The notes beneath the pieces were generated by a model that saw only the letters and a program-made list of their open reading frames with translations, was not told the origin of the DNA and did no database searches. This document shows, one piece after another, positions 53,701 through 61,284 of a stretch of DNA of 64,000 nt. Made by a program: the position numbers and the translations under genes. The stretch lies in NCBI GenBank assembly GCA_004026145.2, contig CP034986.1, positions 7,308,929-7,372,928 on the forward strand, written 5' to 3'. How positions within the stretch are numbered: position 1 is the first letter of the stretch; the number at the start of each line of letters is the position of its first letter. This DNA comes from Takifugu bimaculatus. Its lineage: Eukaryota > Chordata > Actinopteri > Tetraodontiformes > Tetraodontidae.

Positions 53701-56664
53701 TCACTTTCTTTATCCTCCATGACTCCAGAAGAACCGACGCTAATAACTTAGGAAGCGTATATTAAGTCATCCGTCTTCGCTGGCCGGCTCACCTTAAAGT
53801 GTGCATAAACATGCATTTTAAATATTTAAACAGGAAATGACACAAGAGAAATCTCCAGCGGGGCGTACCGGCAGCGATGGCCAACGATCGAGCCTCCACT
53901 TTGTCTCCCATCTTGCGGACCGTTTCCGGGGACGGCCCCACGAACCGCACCCCGGCGTCGGCGCAGGCCTGCGCGAAGTCGGACCGCTCCGAGAGGAAAC
54001 CGTAGCCTGGGTGGATGGCGTCCACGCCATTTTCCTGAAGGGGAAGCAGATCGCAACGTTAACTTTTGGGAGGGGGAATCGTCGTTCCACCCAACGGGAA
54101 CGCCTTCGCACACACTGTCAGTGCGATCTGACCCAAAAAAAAAAGGTATCATTATCAGCCAAATCAGAGCAGCTGCCTGTATGGACAGATTGGGCCATCT
54201 CTGGATCACTAAGAACCATCTGCTCTTAAATACAACCATAATTATGGGCTATTCCGTTGTCACGGGAGCTTCTCCTGACAGGCCAGGCGAGACGGGGACA
54301 CTCGAGGCCTCTGGCTGCTTGGTTATTGCAAATACAGGCTTATTTTGGTCAAAATCTCAAACGAGGACTGCCGTAGCCTAGCGACAGCCTGCTGCCCAGC
54401 AGAGATGGACAATCAGCGGGTCGACGCTCAATAACAGAACCTACAGCAGCTCTTTATAAAAGGTCAGACGGGTTCAGCGAGAAGTGACGCTTCCCGAAAT
54501 TTCACCTTTTGCTGTTGTTCTCCACCTCCGTGGCAGTTCTAGAGTTAACCTCAACATTTTACACCCTTAATGTCAGCGGTCTCAAACACACCCACTCACG
54601 CCCTTTACCTTCGCCACTTTGATGATGTCGGGGATGTGCAGGTAGGCTGCGACGGGGGGGAGGCCTTTTCCAATCAGGTACGCCTCATCTGCTTTCTGCC
54701 TGCACGACGAGGCAGACGATTTAATACCGGGACGGACCAAGTGTCACAAGAGTACATCCCAGCTAGGCCGGGGCTTTCGCTGCGATTAACTCAAAGTTCA
54801 CATTAATTACACAGATTATCCCTCTGAACTGGCGTTAGAGCAGGTAGATGGGAAGAGATAGAAATATCAGGAAAGGAGGAATAAAAAGGTTGATACAAAC
54901 TGGCATTAAGCGTTTAGCCCAACGGCAGTTATGTCAATAATATTGCACTTATGTCCCTGCTTAAACAAAGCTAATGTGGGCTCTAACCAAATGCTAACAT
55001 TTCAGGGTCGATACTTTAATCCTCCGTTGCCATATTTCTTTAACAGGCTTGGTTGTTCCGTACCTGTGCATCTGCCCGGTGTCCTGCTCCGAGTAGACGG
55101 CCACAGTTCGAATCCCCATTTCGGTGCAGGCTCTGAACACGCGGATGGCGATCTCACCTGGGGGGAAACGTTTGTTTATCCAGAGCTCGACGCGAGGTTA
55201 TATACAAGTCACAGTTTTGGGGTGAAAAGGATGAGTCAGGAAGGACACGTTTTTGGGATGTGGGGGTAGAATTTGATAAACAGACCAATGACCTGGATGG
55301 TGTTTCTGAGAGTTAAGGTACCTAAAGACACATCATTTGGCAGGTTAAGACAAATTGGAGGGAGAGACACGAAGAGCAGTGAAGGGGAAAAAAGTGGTAA
55401 TGAAGGAAGCAGAGGAGAGCTAAAAGGGCAAAGTCACAAGGGGCAAAAAGAAAGAGCGAGCCGCTGTGAGCAAAATCAGAACTGACAAGTGCTTAAAAGA
55501 CAGGAACTGCAGAGAAATAAAAAGAAGGAGTAAAGAAACGGCAAAGACGACATGCTCGGTGGAGCGTGGACTCGGTGGACTCTGAACTGATATGATACGA
55601 TGGTCTCTTCATCTCGCTCGCTGCGCAACAGTCCGGCGAGATAGGACGCAGCGTTGATCTCACATCAGGCCGAGCCGACTAACCTACGGAGCCAAACCGA
55701 TGGATGAAATCACAGAAATCTAAATGATGTGAACGCGCGCAGCCACGACGGGACGAGACCGGAACGCAAATCAACGAAAAATGAAGAAATCCTTCAAACT
55801 GGCGTCGAAAATGTTGGGGGAAAGAAAGATAACTTGAATGTAAGCTTGAGATTTACAATAATAAGGTTTCGAAATAACAAATGTCCCCCACAAACGACAG
55901 GCGACACAAAAGGAGCCTCGCTGGGCAGCGTTGCGCAATACCAGCAGGGCGTCCAGTGATTACAAGTATTAGCTGGGCACATCTGCTTTTAACGCCACAT
56001 GCCACAGCCGCGCCTAAACACTTAGCATATGTAATTACACTTCCATTCAGATCCCAGTCCCAGTAACGCCGGGCCCACTTGCACCGACTTGTAGCAGCTG
56101 GGAAACGAACCGACAGGTTTGACTAATGGGAGGAACTATTTGTTTTGCAGACAAATGAATGCGGTCTTGTTTCAGCTCTGGAGAACGTAGCGGCTTTGAC
56201 GCTAATTTTATTTTTGCCTTCGTAAACAGTTCATTTAAATAAATACACCTTTGCAACGTAAAATCGAATGATAGATCACTCATCCCTTTTACCACAACAC
56301 CGACTTGGAGTCAAGGCAAACAAACTCGGCTCCCTCGGCCGCCCACACACACACACACACACAATATGTGCTTCAATAAATATTAGCAGGAGCAAAATTA
56401 AACTAAATGCGCACTATAAAATATTAAGAGTCTCGTCTTTTTGCCTGGGGAGGATCACAACTTTCCCACCACAGATTAAACTGGATCAAATCAAAGCCGT
56501 CGGTTTGAATTTCATTTCTGAGTCTCACCTCTGTTGGCCACCATGACCTTCTTGATCGGGCGATACTCGTTTTGGGGAGCCGTGTGGGCGTGGCGGGAGC
56601 GAAGACAGGCCCTCCTCACGGCCAGCAACCCCAGGCCACCTCGGACCGAAATGTACCTCACCAT
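23513..56664 (-). CDS. pcx: Pyruvate carboxylase, mitochondrial (5' part of gene, coding exons 2-11, residues 1-395)
   Basis: Pyruvate carboxylase is a biotin enzyme of the mitochondrial matrix. It makes oxaloacetate from pyruvate, bicarbonate and ATP, feeding gluconeogenesis, citrate export for lipogenesis and TCA anaplerosis. Ten minus-strand exons (56665-56529, 55157-55064, 54699-54609, 54034-53869, 53375-53230, 51876-51759, 50645-50578, 49263-49180, 37685-37567, 23675-23513) have GT-AG borders and join to 1185 coding bases, 395 codons, with no stop. Residues 1-30 are a basic targeting peptide. Residues about 37-160 are the biotin carboxylase N-terminal domain (VMVANRGEIAIR at 40-51). Residues about 163-360 are the ATP-grasp fold, with K194, the glycine loop GGGGRGMR (198-205), K273, E311, E324, N326, R328 and E332. 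Residues from about 361 begin the biotin carboxylase C-terminal domain, with R377. Vertebrate enzymes have about 1180 residues, so about two thirds lies left of the window. Start chosen: first ATG in exon 2, one base after the acceptor. The family is certain; the pcxa/pcxb assignment is open. Confidence 0.97.
27398..27410 (-). promoter_or_regulatory. DR1 nuclear-receptor element
   Basis: On the minus strand the sequence reads GGGTCA-A-AGGTCA, an exact match to the RGGTCA-N-AGGTCA consensus and to the HNF4/PPAR type with an A spacer. It lies deep in pcx intron 10. Confidence 0.45.
27955..28260. repeat. Polypurine tract (about 300 bases)
   Basis: The plus strand is overwhelmingly A and G (GGAGGA, GAAAAG, AGGAAG units). 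This degenerate purine tract generates long spurious frames rich in R/K/E/G or, on the other strand, S/F/L/P. Confidence 0.75.
29831..29858. repeat. Perfect inverted repeat, 10-bp stem, 8-base loop
   Basis: GTGTTGGTTG (29831-29840) and CAACCAACAC (29849-29858) are exact reverse complements around GCTGTTCT. No flanking features identify it as a transposon end or a microRNA precursor; the stem is too short for the latter. Confidence 0.8.
30184..30192 (+). promoter_or_regulatory. ERR-type element (TCAAGGTCA)
   Basis: Exact extended half site in pcx intron 10. Confidence 0.3.
30627..30642. repeat. G16 homopolymer next to (GT)n
   Basis: Sixteen consecutive G directly after a short GT repeat. Confidence 0.9.
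31870..31917. repeat. (AC)24 microsatellite
   Basis: Uninterrupted dinucleotide repeat of 48 bases in pcx intron 10, likely polymorphic. Confidence 0.97.
32527..32642. repeat. Compound (GAGC)n (GA)n (GGAGAGA)n microsatellite
   Basis: A tetranucleotide GCGA tract runs into a long GA tract and then into GGAGAGA units. The strictly purine plus strand also creates long artificial reading frames (RERERE or SLSLSL). Confidence 0.95.
34601..34609 (+). promoter_or_regulatory. ERR-type element (TCAAGGTCA)
   Basis: Exact extended half site in pcx intron 10. A near copy (TCAAGGTCG) occurs about 170 bases to the left, near 34432. Confidence 0.3.
35697..35746. repeat. (GT)25 microsatellite
   Basis: Uninterrupted dinucleotide repeat of 50 bases in pcx intron 10, followed by a purine-rich tract. 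Confidence 0.97.
35770..36110. repeat. Polypurine tract (about 340 bases)
   Basis: Degenerate GGA/GAA-rich plus strand after the (GT)25 repeat, ending in (GAA)n and a G12 run at 36104-36115. No coding signal. Confidence 0.75.
37567..37685 (-). CDS. pcx: pcx exon 10: biotin carboxylase active-site exon
   Basis: 119 bases encoding residues 302-340 plus two bases: VGYENAGTVEFLVDKHGK and YFIEVNSRLQVEHTVTE. E311 and E324 are the metal ligands, N326 and R328 the bicarbonate-site residues, and E332 the catalytic base of the family; all are intact. Acceptor CTTGCAG|GTGGGC, donor ACCGA|GTGAGT. The exon stands alone, 11.5 kb from exon 9 and 13.9 kb from exon 11. Confidence 0.97.
38412..38426 (-). promoter_or_regulatory. 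CTCF-like site, minus orientation
   Basis: The minus strand reads CTGTAGGGGGCGCCA, one mismatch from the CTCF core. About 730 bases right of exon 10. Its orientation is opposite to the sites at 48394 and 58530. Confidence 0.45.
38781..38806. repeat. (AC)13 microsatellite
   Basis: 26 bases of AC repeat in pcx intron 9. Confidence 0.95.
39003..39052. repeat. 17-bp tandem repeat followed by a perfect hairpin
   Basis: GGATCGTCGCTAACCTC is present twice in a row (39003-39019, 39020-39036). The second copy runs into a perfect inverted repeat CTCGAGGG-CTG-CCCTCGAG at 39034-39052 (8-bp stem, 3-base loop). Confidence 0.85.
39598..39739. repeat. 71-bp tandem duplication, two copies
   Basis: The unit starting CAGGGAGCCGAACATA occurs at 39598-39668 and again at 39669-39739 with about seven differences (for example ACATACGACC versus ACATATGACC). 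Because 71 is not a multiple of 3, any reading frame shifts between copies. On the minus strand copy 2 reads SLVFNTGVPHGHMFGSL, faintly like reverse-transcriptase motif B (TGxPQG), so the unit may descend from a LINE; this is weak. Confidence 0.85.
40420..40428 (+). promoter_or_regulatory. ERR-type element (TCAAGGTCA)
   Basis: Exact extended half site for estrogen-related receptors and SF-1 (TCAAGGTCA), in pcx intron 9. One of four exact copies in the window. Confidence 0.3.
43772..43799. repeat. (AC)14 microsatellite
   Basis: 28 bases of AC repeat in pcx intron 9, preceded by a C7 run. Confidence 0.95.
48172..48190. repeat. G19 homopolymer
   Basis: Nineteen consecutive G on the plus strand, the longest G/C run in the window; long enough to fold as a G-quadruplex. 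Confidence 0.9.
48394..48408 (+). promoter_or_regulatory. CTCF-like site
   Basis: CCAGCAGGGGGCGCT matches the core CTCF consensus (CCASYAGRKGGCRS) at every defined position. In pcx intron 9, 870 bases left of exon 9, same orientation as the site at 58530. Confidence 0.6.
49180..49263 (-). CDS. pcx: pcx exon 9: ATP-grasp domain
   Basis: 84 bases, 28 full codons, residues 274-301: VVEIAPAFQLDPHLRDRL and a tail ending LARQ. Acceptor TTGAAAG|GTTGTG, donor AGACAG|GTACGT. The stretch after VVEIAPA is the least conserved part of the domain across vertebrates, so its substitutions are not alarming. Confidence 0.94.
49264..50577 (-). other. pcx: pcx intron 8
   Basis: A 1314-base intron with an interrupted (CA)n microsatellite at 50462-50499. 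No other feature recognised. Confidence 0.9.
50462..50499. repeat. Interrupted (CA)n microsatellite
   Basis: 38 bases of CA repeat with CG interruptions, 80 bases left of pcx exon 8. Confidence 0.93.
50578..50645 (-). CDS. pcx: pcx exon 8: ATP-grasp domain, catalytic lysine
   Basis: 68 bases completing G251 and encoding residues 252-273 (DKFGNVIHLYERDCSIQRR then HQK). Q268, H271 and K273 match the bicarbonate/ATP-site Gln-His-Lys of bacterial biotin carboxylase (Q233, H236, K238 in the E. coli numbering). Acceptor CCACAG|GTGATA, donor CAAAAG|GTGAAG. Confidence 0.96.
50646..51758 (-). other. pcx: pcx intron 7
   Basis: A 1113-base intron, GTAAGT donor and CCACAG acceptor. Moderately CpG-rich around 50800-51090. 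Nothing else recognised. Confidence 0.9.
51759..51876 (-). CDS. pcx: pcx exon 7: ATP-grasp domain
   Basis: 118 bases encoding residues 212-250 plus one base: ELEENYQRAYSEALTAFGN and FVEKFIEKPRHIEVQIL. The EKFIEKPRHIE(V/I)Q motif lines the nucleotide pocket in the family. The acceptor is preceded by an almost pure T tract; donor is CTCG|GTAAGT. Confidence 0.96.
51877..53229 (-). other. pcx: pcx intron 6
   Basis: A 1353-base intron. It contains a DR1-like GGGTCA-A-AGGACA at 52858-52870 and an AATTAATTAG homeodomain-type core near 52716-52725. No coding features. Confidence 0.9.
52858..52870 (+). promoter_or_regulatory. DR1/HNF4-like element
   Basis: GGGTCA-A-AGGACA matches the consensus except for one base in the second half site. 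In pcx intron 6. Confidence 0.35.
53230..53375 (-). CDS. pcx: pcx exon 6: ATP-grasp glycine-rich loop
   Basis: 146 bases encoding residues 163-211, starting GVPVVPGTDSPI and including FPIIFKAAYGGGGRGMRVV. K194 and the glycine loop 198-203 are the ATP-binding lysine and flexible lid of biotin carboxylases. Acceptor TTTCAG|GTGTTC, donor TACGAG|GTGAGC, ending in phase 0. Confidence 0.97.
53376..53868 (-). other. pcx: pcx intron 5
   Basis: A 493-base intron, GTACGC donor and TTTCAG acceptor. Nothing else recognised. Confidence 0.9.
53869..54034 (-). CDS. pcx: pcx exon 5: biotin carboxylase domain, HPGYGFLSE motif
   Basis: 166 bases encoding residues 108-162 plus one base. It contains the family hallmark DAIHPGYGFLSERSDFA and GPSPETVRKMGDK. 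Acceptor CTTCAG|GAAAAT, donor GCCG|GTACGC. The exon is strikingly GC-rich (C or G at most third positions) compared with the surrounding intron. Confidence 0.96.
54035..54608 (-). other. pcx: pcx intron 4
   Basis: A 574-base intron, GTAAAG donor and CTTCAG acceptor, with an A11 run near 54135. Nothing else recognised. Confidence 0.9.
54609..54699 (-). CDS. pcx: pcx exon 4: biotin carboxylase N-terminal domain
   Basis: 91 bases encoding residues about 77-107 (QKADEAYLIGKGLPP, AYLHIPDIIKVAK). Acceptor GTGCAG|GCAGAA, donor GCGAAG|GTAAAG, ending in phase 0. The motif KADEAYLIG followed by YL(H/N)IPDII is typical of the biotin carboxylase family. Confidence 0.95.
54700..55063 (-). other. pcx: pcx intron 3
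   Basis: A 364-base intron with canonical GTACGG donor and GTGCAG acceptor. Nothing else recognised. Confidence 0.9.
55064..55157 (-). CDS. pcx: pcx exon 3: biotin carboxylase N-terminal domain
   Basis: 94 bases encoding GEIAIRVFRACTEMGIRT and YSEQDTGQMH (residues 46-77, ends split). Acceptor CCCCAG|GTGAGA, donor CACAG|GTACGG. GEIAIR is the signature of the biotin carboxylase N-terminal Rossmann-like lobe. The exon fits in frame to both neighbours, and the protein is near-identical to other vertebrate pyruvate carboxylases here. Confidence 0.95.
55158..56528 (-). other. pcx: pcx intron 2
   Basis: A 1371-base intron. From about 55280 to 55560 the plus strand is strongly purine-rich (a degenerate GGA/GAA tract); a (CA)n microsatellite lies at 56344-56363. 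No other feature recognised. Confidence 0.9.
56344..56363. repeat. (CA)10 microsatellite
   Basis: 20 bases of CA repeat in pcx intron 2. Confidence 0.9.
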
Positions 56665-56665
56665 C
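56529..56665 (-). CDS. pcx: pcx exon 2: start codon and mitochondrial targeting peptide
   Basis: The acceptor is a T-rich tract ending TTCTAG, followed by one untranslated G and the ATG at 56664-56662. The exon encodes residues 1-45 and the first base of codon 46. Residues 1-30 are rich in Arg (R3, R8, R17, R18, R22, R24) and lack acidic residues, as expected for a matrix presequence. From Y34 the sequence becomes the conserved YRPIKKVMVANRG that opens the biotin carboxylase domain. Donor is GAG|GTGAGA; the intron phase is 1. Confidence 0.95.
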
Positions 56666-57161
56666 CTAGAAGAAAAAAACAAACATGTATCGTTTAATAT
56701 CAGGAAACAATGTGGATTTCACTCATTAAAATGTGCCTGGATTTATTGCAAGGAAGTGGTGGCAACATTTGGTATTAGATGTGATAGGTTCAATTTCAAC
56801 AACATAAAGACCCCTTCAGAGTTTACAGGAAGCTATTGATAGATGTTTCTGAATGAGCACATTTATGCCTCATTAAAGAAAGTAAAGCTCGTTAACAGCC
56901 TGGGCCATAAGTGCTGATAAGTTTCAGGTGTGCTCGTGCTGGGTTTTCCCAAAAGGAAGTAAAAACTAAACTATGAGACATTTCCTCCCACACAAACTGT
57001 AAATCAAAACTATGAAAACTATAAGAAACATTTACTATTAAAGTCTTGAATTGGCCTTTTTTCCCCTCTCTCCAGTAAGCCAGTGTGTCATGGAATATAA
57101 ACATATATAACATATAAAGTGATAAAGTCACCCTCAACACACAGGACGAGGATAAACTTAC

Positions 57162-57363
57162 CCATTAAAAGGTGAACAACACACAAACACTATTCTCTTC
57201 TGTTCTCAAATGCCTTCTCAACAAGATGCAGCTGTTGAGGGAACTGGGAGGAGTGGTGGGAGTGGGTGCAGACCTACTTCTTCTACTGCCGACAAGACCG
57301 CGACCACCGACGGTTCTTTGCTGCCGCGCTGTGGCCACACAGCAACATTGCAGCCTGTGTTAA
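57162..57363 (-). other. pcx: Possible alternative first exon of pcx
   Basis: A minus-strand ETS motif CCGGAAGT (57377-57370) is followed about 210 bases downstream by a perfect donor TAATGG|GTAAGT at 57162/57161, only about 500 bases upstream of exon 2. If used, it would splice to the G-ATG of exon 2. Its reading frame contains stops, so it would be a 5' UTR exon. Mammalian pyruvate carboxylase genes are known to use more than one promoter with alternative 5' UTR exons, which makes this plausible but unproven. The right border is a guess. Confidence 0.3.
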
Positions 57364-57369
57364 TATACA

Positions 57370-57377
57370 ACTTCCGG
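57370..57377 (-). promoter_or_regulatory. ETS-type site (CCGGAAGT)
   Basis: The palindrome-free core CCGGAAGT on the minus strand matches the GABP/ETS consensus often found at transcription start sites of nuclear genes for mitochondrial proteins. Perfect GTAAGT donors lie on both sides on opposite strands (minus 57161, plus 57416), as at a bidirectional start region. Confidence 0.4.
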
Positions 57378-58016
57378 TTTGGGGCCCTCTGGATTTAAGA
57401 CTACATTTAAAGCAGGTAAGTTTAAATCTTCTTCCCGAGTATTGTAGTTTATTTTATTATCTGTATTCCAATTAAGAATTATTTAAAAATAAATATCAAT
57501 TTAAATATCTCATCTTAAAAACCCTTGATTGAACATGCCAATCAACATTTCTCATCCCACATTAATGAATAAATAGCAAATAAGTGGAGTCATTTAAATC
57601 TATTCAGGAAAGATTTTACTGGTATCACTTCAAACAAGCCATCTTTAATGTGCACATGATGCCACGAGACGCTAAATTATATTAGTCCCGAGTTATGGCC
57701 TTAATTCTGTAAAGGTCACATCCTTCCAACAGAAACAGACATTGGCCTGTGTCTGAACACTGCTGCTAAACAAAAAAAAAAAAAAGAACTGTGATGAGTT
57801 CAATTGTGATGACAAAAAGCAAGTTTTCCTCATATCTAAATACAGATGGGTGAAAATGCTTTTCTTAAGTTTCACCACACAGCAGCCTGTCCCAACAGTT
57901 CAAAGCACATCAAACCAGCTGATAATACCCGTTAAACCGCCGTCTAAAAGTTACAGACGTGTTTGGTAGCTTCAAAGAAGTCCAACTGATATCTGCGTCA
58001 TCTATTAACTCATGTG

Positions 58017-58029
58017 GGGTCAAAGGTCT
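58017..58029 (+). promoter_or_regulatory. DR1-like element
   Basis: GGGTCA-A-AGGTCT differs from the DR1 consensus (RGGTCA-A-AGGTCA) only in the last base. It is 318 bases from the perfect DR1 in the same intron. Confidence 0.4.
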
Positions 58030-58346
58030 CCACGACTCCCCTGTGGGTTGTGACAGTGACACACAAACGTGGGTGTCTCCCACAACCGTGGCTAAAGTGG
58101 GTCAGTGGTTATCTGCGAACGGAATTCATTGGAGACGGAGATGAAACCCGTGGGGGTAAAACTGGTCAACACATGTGCGTAAACACAAGCAGACAGCGTT
58201 TCCTTAAGCAGAACCATTGACTGCGTATGTAGATAGTTCAGGGCTCCTCCAACGCAACATGCTTATCGTAACTTTGTAACATCTCCCTTAGAAGTTGACT
58301 CCTTCACCTGGGCGTCAGCAAACAAAGCACAAAAGTGTCCCGGCTG

Positions 58347-58359
58347 AGGTCAAAGGTCA
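58347..58359 (+). promoter_or_regulatory. Perfect DR1 nuclear-receptor element (PPAR/RXR or HNF4 type)
   Basis: AGGTCA-A-AGGTCA, the exact direct-repeat-1 consensus bound by PPAR:RXR, HNF4 and COUP-TF. It lies in pcx intron 1, about 1.7 kb upstream of the start codon exon. By chance a fixed 13-mer is expected about 0.002 times on both strands of this window. Mammalian pyruvate carboxylase is a known PPAR-gamma target, so the site fits the gene; binding is inferred. Confidence 0.6.
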
Positions 58360-58529
58360 TCTTAAAGCTGCTTTTAAAGACCGTGCAGAGGTTTTGCAAA
58401 ATTTTCAACAGTTTGGCGGTCAATATTTCCACTAAATAACCTTATGGCTGAGTACATTTATTTATGGCTTTAATTAGCTGCAGTATTAAAGCAACAAGTT
58501 CTCAGATATGCGTGCTACTACAGCAGCTG

Positions 58530-58545
58530 CCGCCAGGGGGCGCTG
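58530..58545 (+). promoter_or_regulatory. CTCF-like site
   Basis: CCGCCAGGGGGCGCTG differs from the vertebrate CTCF core CCACCAGGGGGCGCTG by one base, at a position where variation is tolerated. In intron 1 between the two candidate pcx promoters. Confidence 0.6.
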
Positions 58546-60020
58546 TAATTCAGTTCCGCTCAAGAGTAAACGTGGGGGGGGGGCAGCAGATAAGCTGTGG
58601 CACTGCCAGGCTAACCTTAATTGTACTGAGGTGTGAATAATGAGCTGGTGGGCAAACAGGTTAAAAGATAAACATAGCGTGCATGGAAAACATCTGACCT
58701 TCCATTCAACGGTGCTGGAAAAATGACCCGCGATGAGGACATCAATACGGTGTCACGTTTCCTTTTCAAAGGCCAGCCAGAGATCGCTCTGTTCAATTTC
58801 AACCTTACAACAGACCGAACACAAAGGCACCATTTTCCAGGGGCCACGTTTAAACAAGGATGTAGGAAGTCGCTCAACCTCTTCTCCAGCTGTTTGAGCA
58901 GATGCTCCATCGTCTGCTGCACAGCCTCCTCATCTATTCACTTTTGAACAAATACCAGACCTGCTGCATCCTACTAGCTAGAAATGACCCAGGGATTTCT
59001 CTGTAGACTCGGTATTATTGATGACACACTAACGGCACTGTGCAACCATTTACTCGACTGTGTTTAATCTCTGTAACCCCAAAGGGGAGAAAAAAAACAC
59101 CCGACCCTGCTGACGGCAAAGATTCACGCACGATTAGACCGAACACCTGCTCAGCGCAGTTGGATCAGTCCATCATGAAACAGCTGGCACATCGATAGCG
59201 ATCCCGCGTCAGGCATCGGTTGAAAGTCCCAGAGGATGGCCTCAGACGAATCCTGGTTATTCCTAACTAGGAACAGCCCCGCCTGTGTTAGCCAAACCAG
59301 CTTACTTCAACTGTTATGAACAAAGTCAACGCCTGAGGCAGCGCTAAGACCGAAAAACCTTCTCAGATTAGCATTAGCTGCCCTGCTAATCTGCACCATA
59401 ATTCATGTCACTTCACCTGATTATTGTGAATGTCGACAATAATAATAATATTAGGGAGGATAAAGGCATGACTGTCATTAAAACAGTGGTAAATGTTAGT
59501 AATTGTGGATATATTTTCTGTTCTTTCATCACAGCATACATTTATAGCACTTTAATTTGTTAGTGGTTAGCCATATACACCAAAACAACTAAAAAGTGTC
59601 GAAATAATTTCAATCACACAAATTTAAAACAGATCTGATGCAACTGTTTTTTTAACAACCAGGCACTGCAGATATTCTGAAAGCTCAAGGTCTGAAAGGG
59701 TTTTTGACTACATTAACCTTTATAGTTGAATAAAAACAGGTCCTTTTTCCAAGGATGAACGTGGCCGGGTGTAAAAAAGGCGTGAAACTAAATTCCGTGA
59801 ACATTTTTGGACTCTTTCTCTGGCATCGCTGGATGGAAGCTTAAACCAACAACTCAAGGCCACAAATCAAAAGCCCACAATCAGTGCAGCCTTTTTCTCT
59901 TCTGTTGACTGATGCAGCCCCTCGTTGATGAGCACACACTGAACTCTGGGGTCGGATGTGTTTGATGAACAGTAAATGTTGTGGTGACGTCTCGCCGATG
60001 ACTGCGTCAGAGACGTGGAC

Positions 60021-60049
60021 AGGTCAAAGAGTTCAAAGTTCAGAGGTCA
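60021..60049 (+). promoter_or_regulatory. Four-half-site nuclear-receptor array (DR3-DR1-DR1)
   Basis: Direct half sites AGGTCA (60021-60026), AGTTCA (60030-60035), AGTTCA (60037-60042) and AGGTCA (60044-60049) are spaced by 3, 1 and 1 bases. The two middle and last pairs form overlapping DR1 elements. In pcx intron 1, about 1.2 kb downstream of candidate exon 1. Confidence 0.5.
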
Positions 60050-61284
60050 AAGAGTGGCAGCCAGACAGACAACAACCAGGTCTTTCACCTCTACGAGGCT
60101 CTTTTTTGAGGCAGCAACACGAAACAACTATTCGTCTTTTATTATATCCTGTTGGCGAAAGAGGGAGTGGCTTTGATCACGTCGGAGCACATGGGAACCA
60201 AACCCACAGCATTCCCATAAATAACATTCCTGGGAGATTGTTAAAACCTCCTTCCAGCAAACGAGCCCCGCTTCAGCATTTCTACCAAATAGTCCATTTT
60301 ACCGGTCAAAAGAGCGGCTCATGCTGATGCAATCCTTTTTTTTTCCCCATAAAATCAATGAATTCTACTTTAATCTGCTACTGGGTGGACGTGAAGCAAT
60401 AATCTGATGACATTTGCTGCTGTCAGACACGTGGCGCTCCAAAAACAAAATACGGCTGCTCAATTGGATCTTTTTCAGAGTTTTGGTGATCTATTCTTCG
60501 GGAGCTACTAGTAAAGGTTTAGTTGTTAATGTTCTCAGGCGACGACCCAGCAAACCGGTGAAGCATGAACCCGTTATCACAATAATAATATTAGACTAAA
60601 TTTGCACGTTTGCATTATTGCACAGTAAACATTTCTGTGCACTAAAATTGTTCAGATGCTGAAATATAAAATGCAAGCAGTGGCCCTTTATACAGGTGAA
60701 GCACAAATGCAAACAGAAGGATAATATGGGGACAAAGGCCCAACAGATTCTGCTTACAGTGGGACAGATGCGCCGAGTTTGGAGGGACTGGAAAATGACA
60801 CTGTTCCGTGCTTAAAAGGAGTCAGAGACTAAAATACCTGGTTACAGTGGCATAAGTTAGCGAAAACTGATTGTTGCAGATGCCACAGAGACTCCAAAAA
60901 ATGCATCACTGGCTGGTTATACTGTAACAGAGCTGCTAAATGTGCTAGTTAGAGTAGAGCCATTCGATAGATAGTTGACAACACACGTTTTCAAAATAAA
61001 ACGCACTTTTTAACATTCTCCAATCGAAACTTTGTCCGTTCGTGCACTTTTTGTCAAGTCAAGTGCTCCGGGTGCAGCACCTCGGCCTGAGCTCAACATT
61101 TAAAGACGCTGAAGTTTCCAAGTTGTCGATGCAGCCATGACAGTCGCACTCGTGCGTGTGAACACGTTGACGGAGCCGCGGAGGTAAAACGTGGAGGAAA
61201 CGCTTGACAGCCACGTACACGCGACTCATTCATAGCCGAACACACGAACACACACGCACGCACTCGTTCCAAATCAGTACTCAC

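Larger units (their letters stand above)
56666..61284 (-). other. pcx: pcx intron 1 (about 4.6 kb)
   Basis: Between candidate exon 1 and exon 2. It holds the possible alternative first exon (57162-57363), three DR1-type nuclear-receptor sites or arrays (58017, 58347, 60021) and a CTCF-like site (58530). The remainder is AT-rich with no coding potential that I can support; the ORFs here are short and lack conserved motifs. Confidence 0.6.

Noticed and set aside
55100..55115. tRNA B-box-like TTCGAATCC
   Set aside because: It is part of the coding sequence of pcx exon 3, and no A box or cloverleaf surrounds it.
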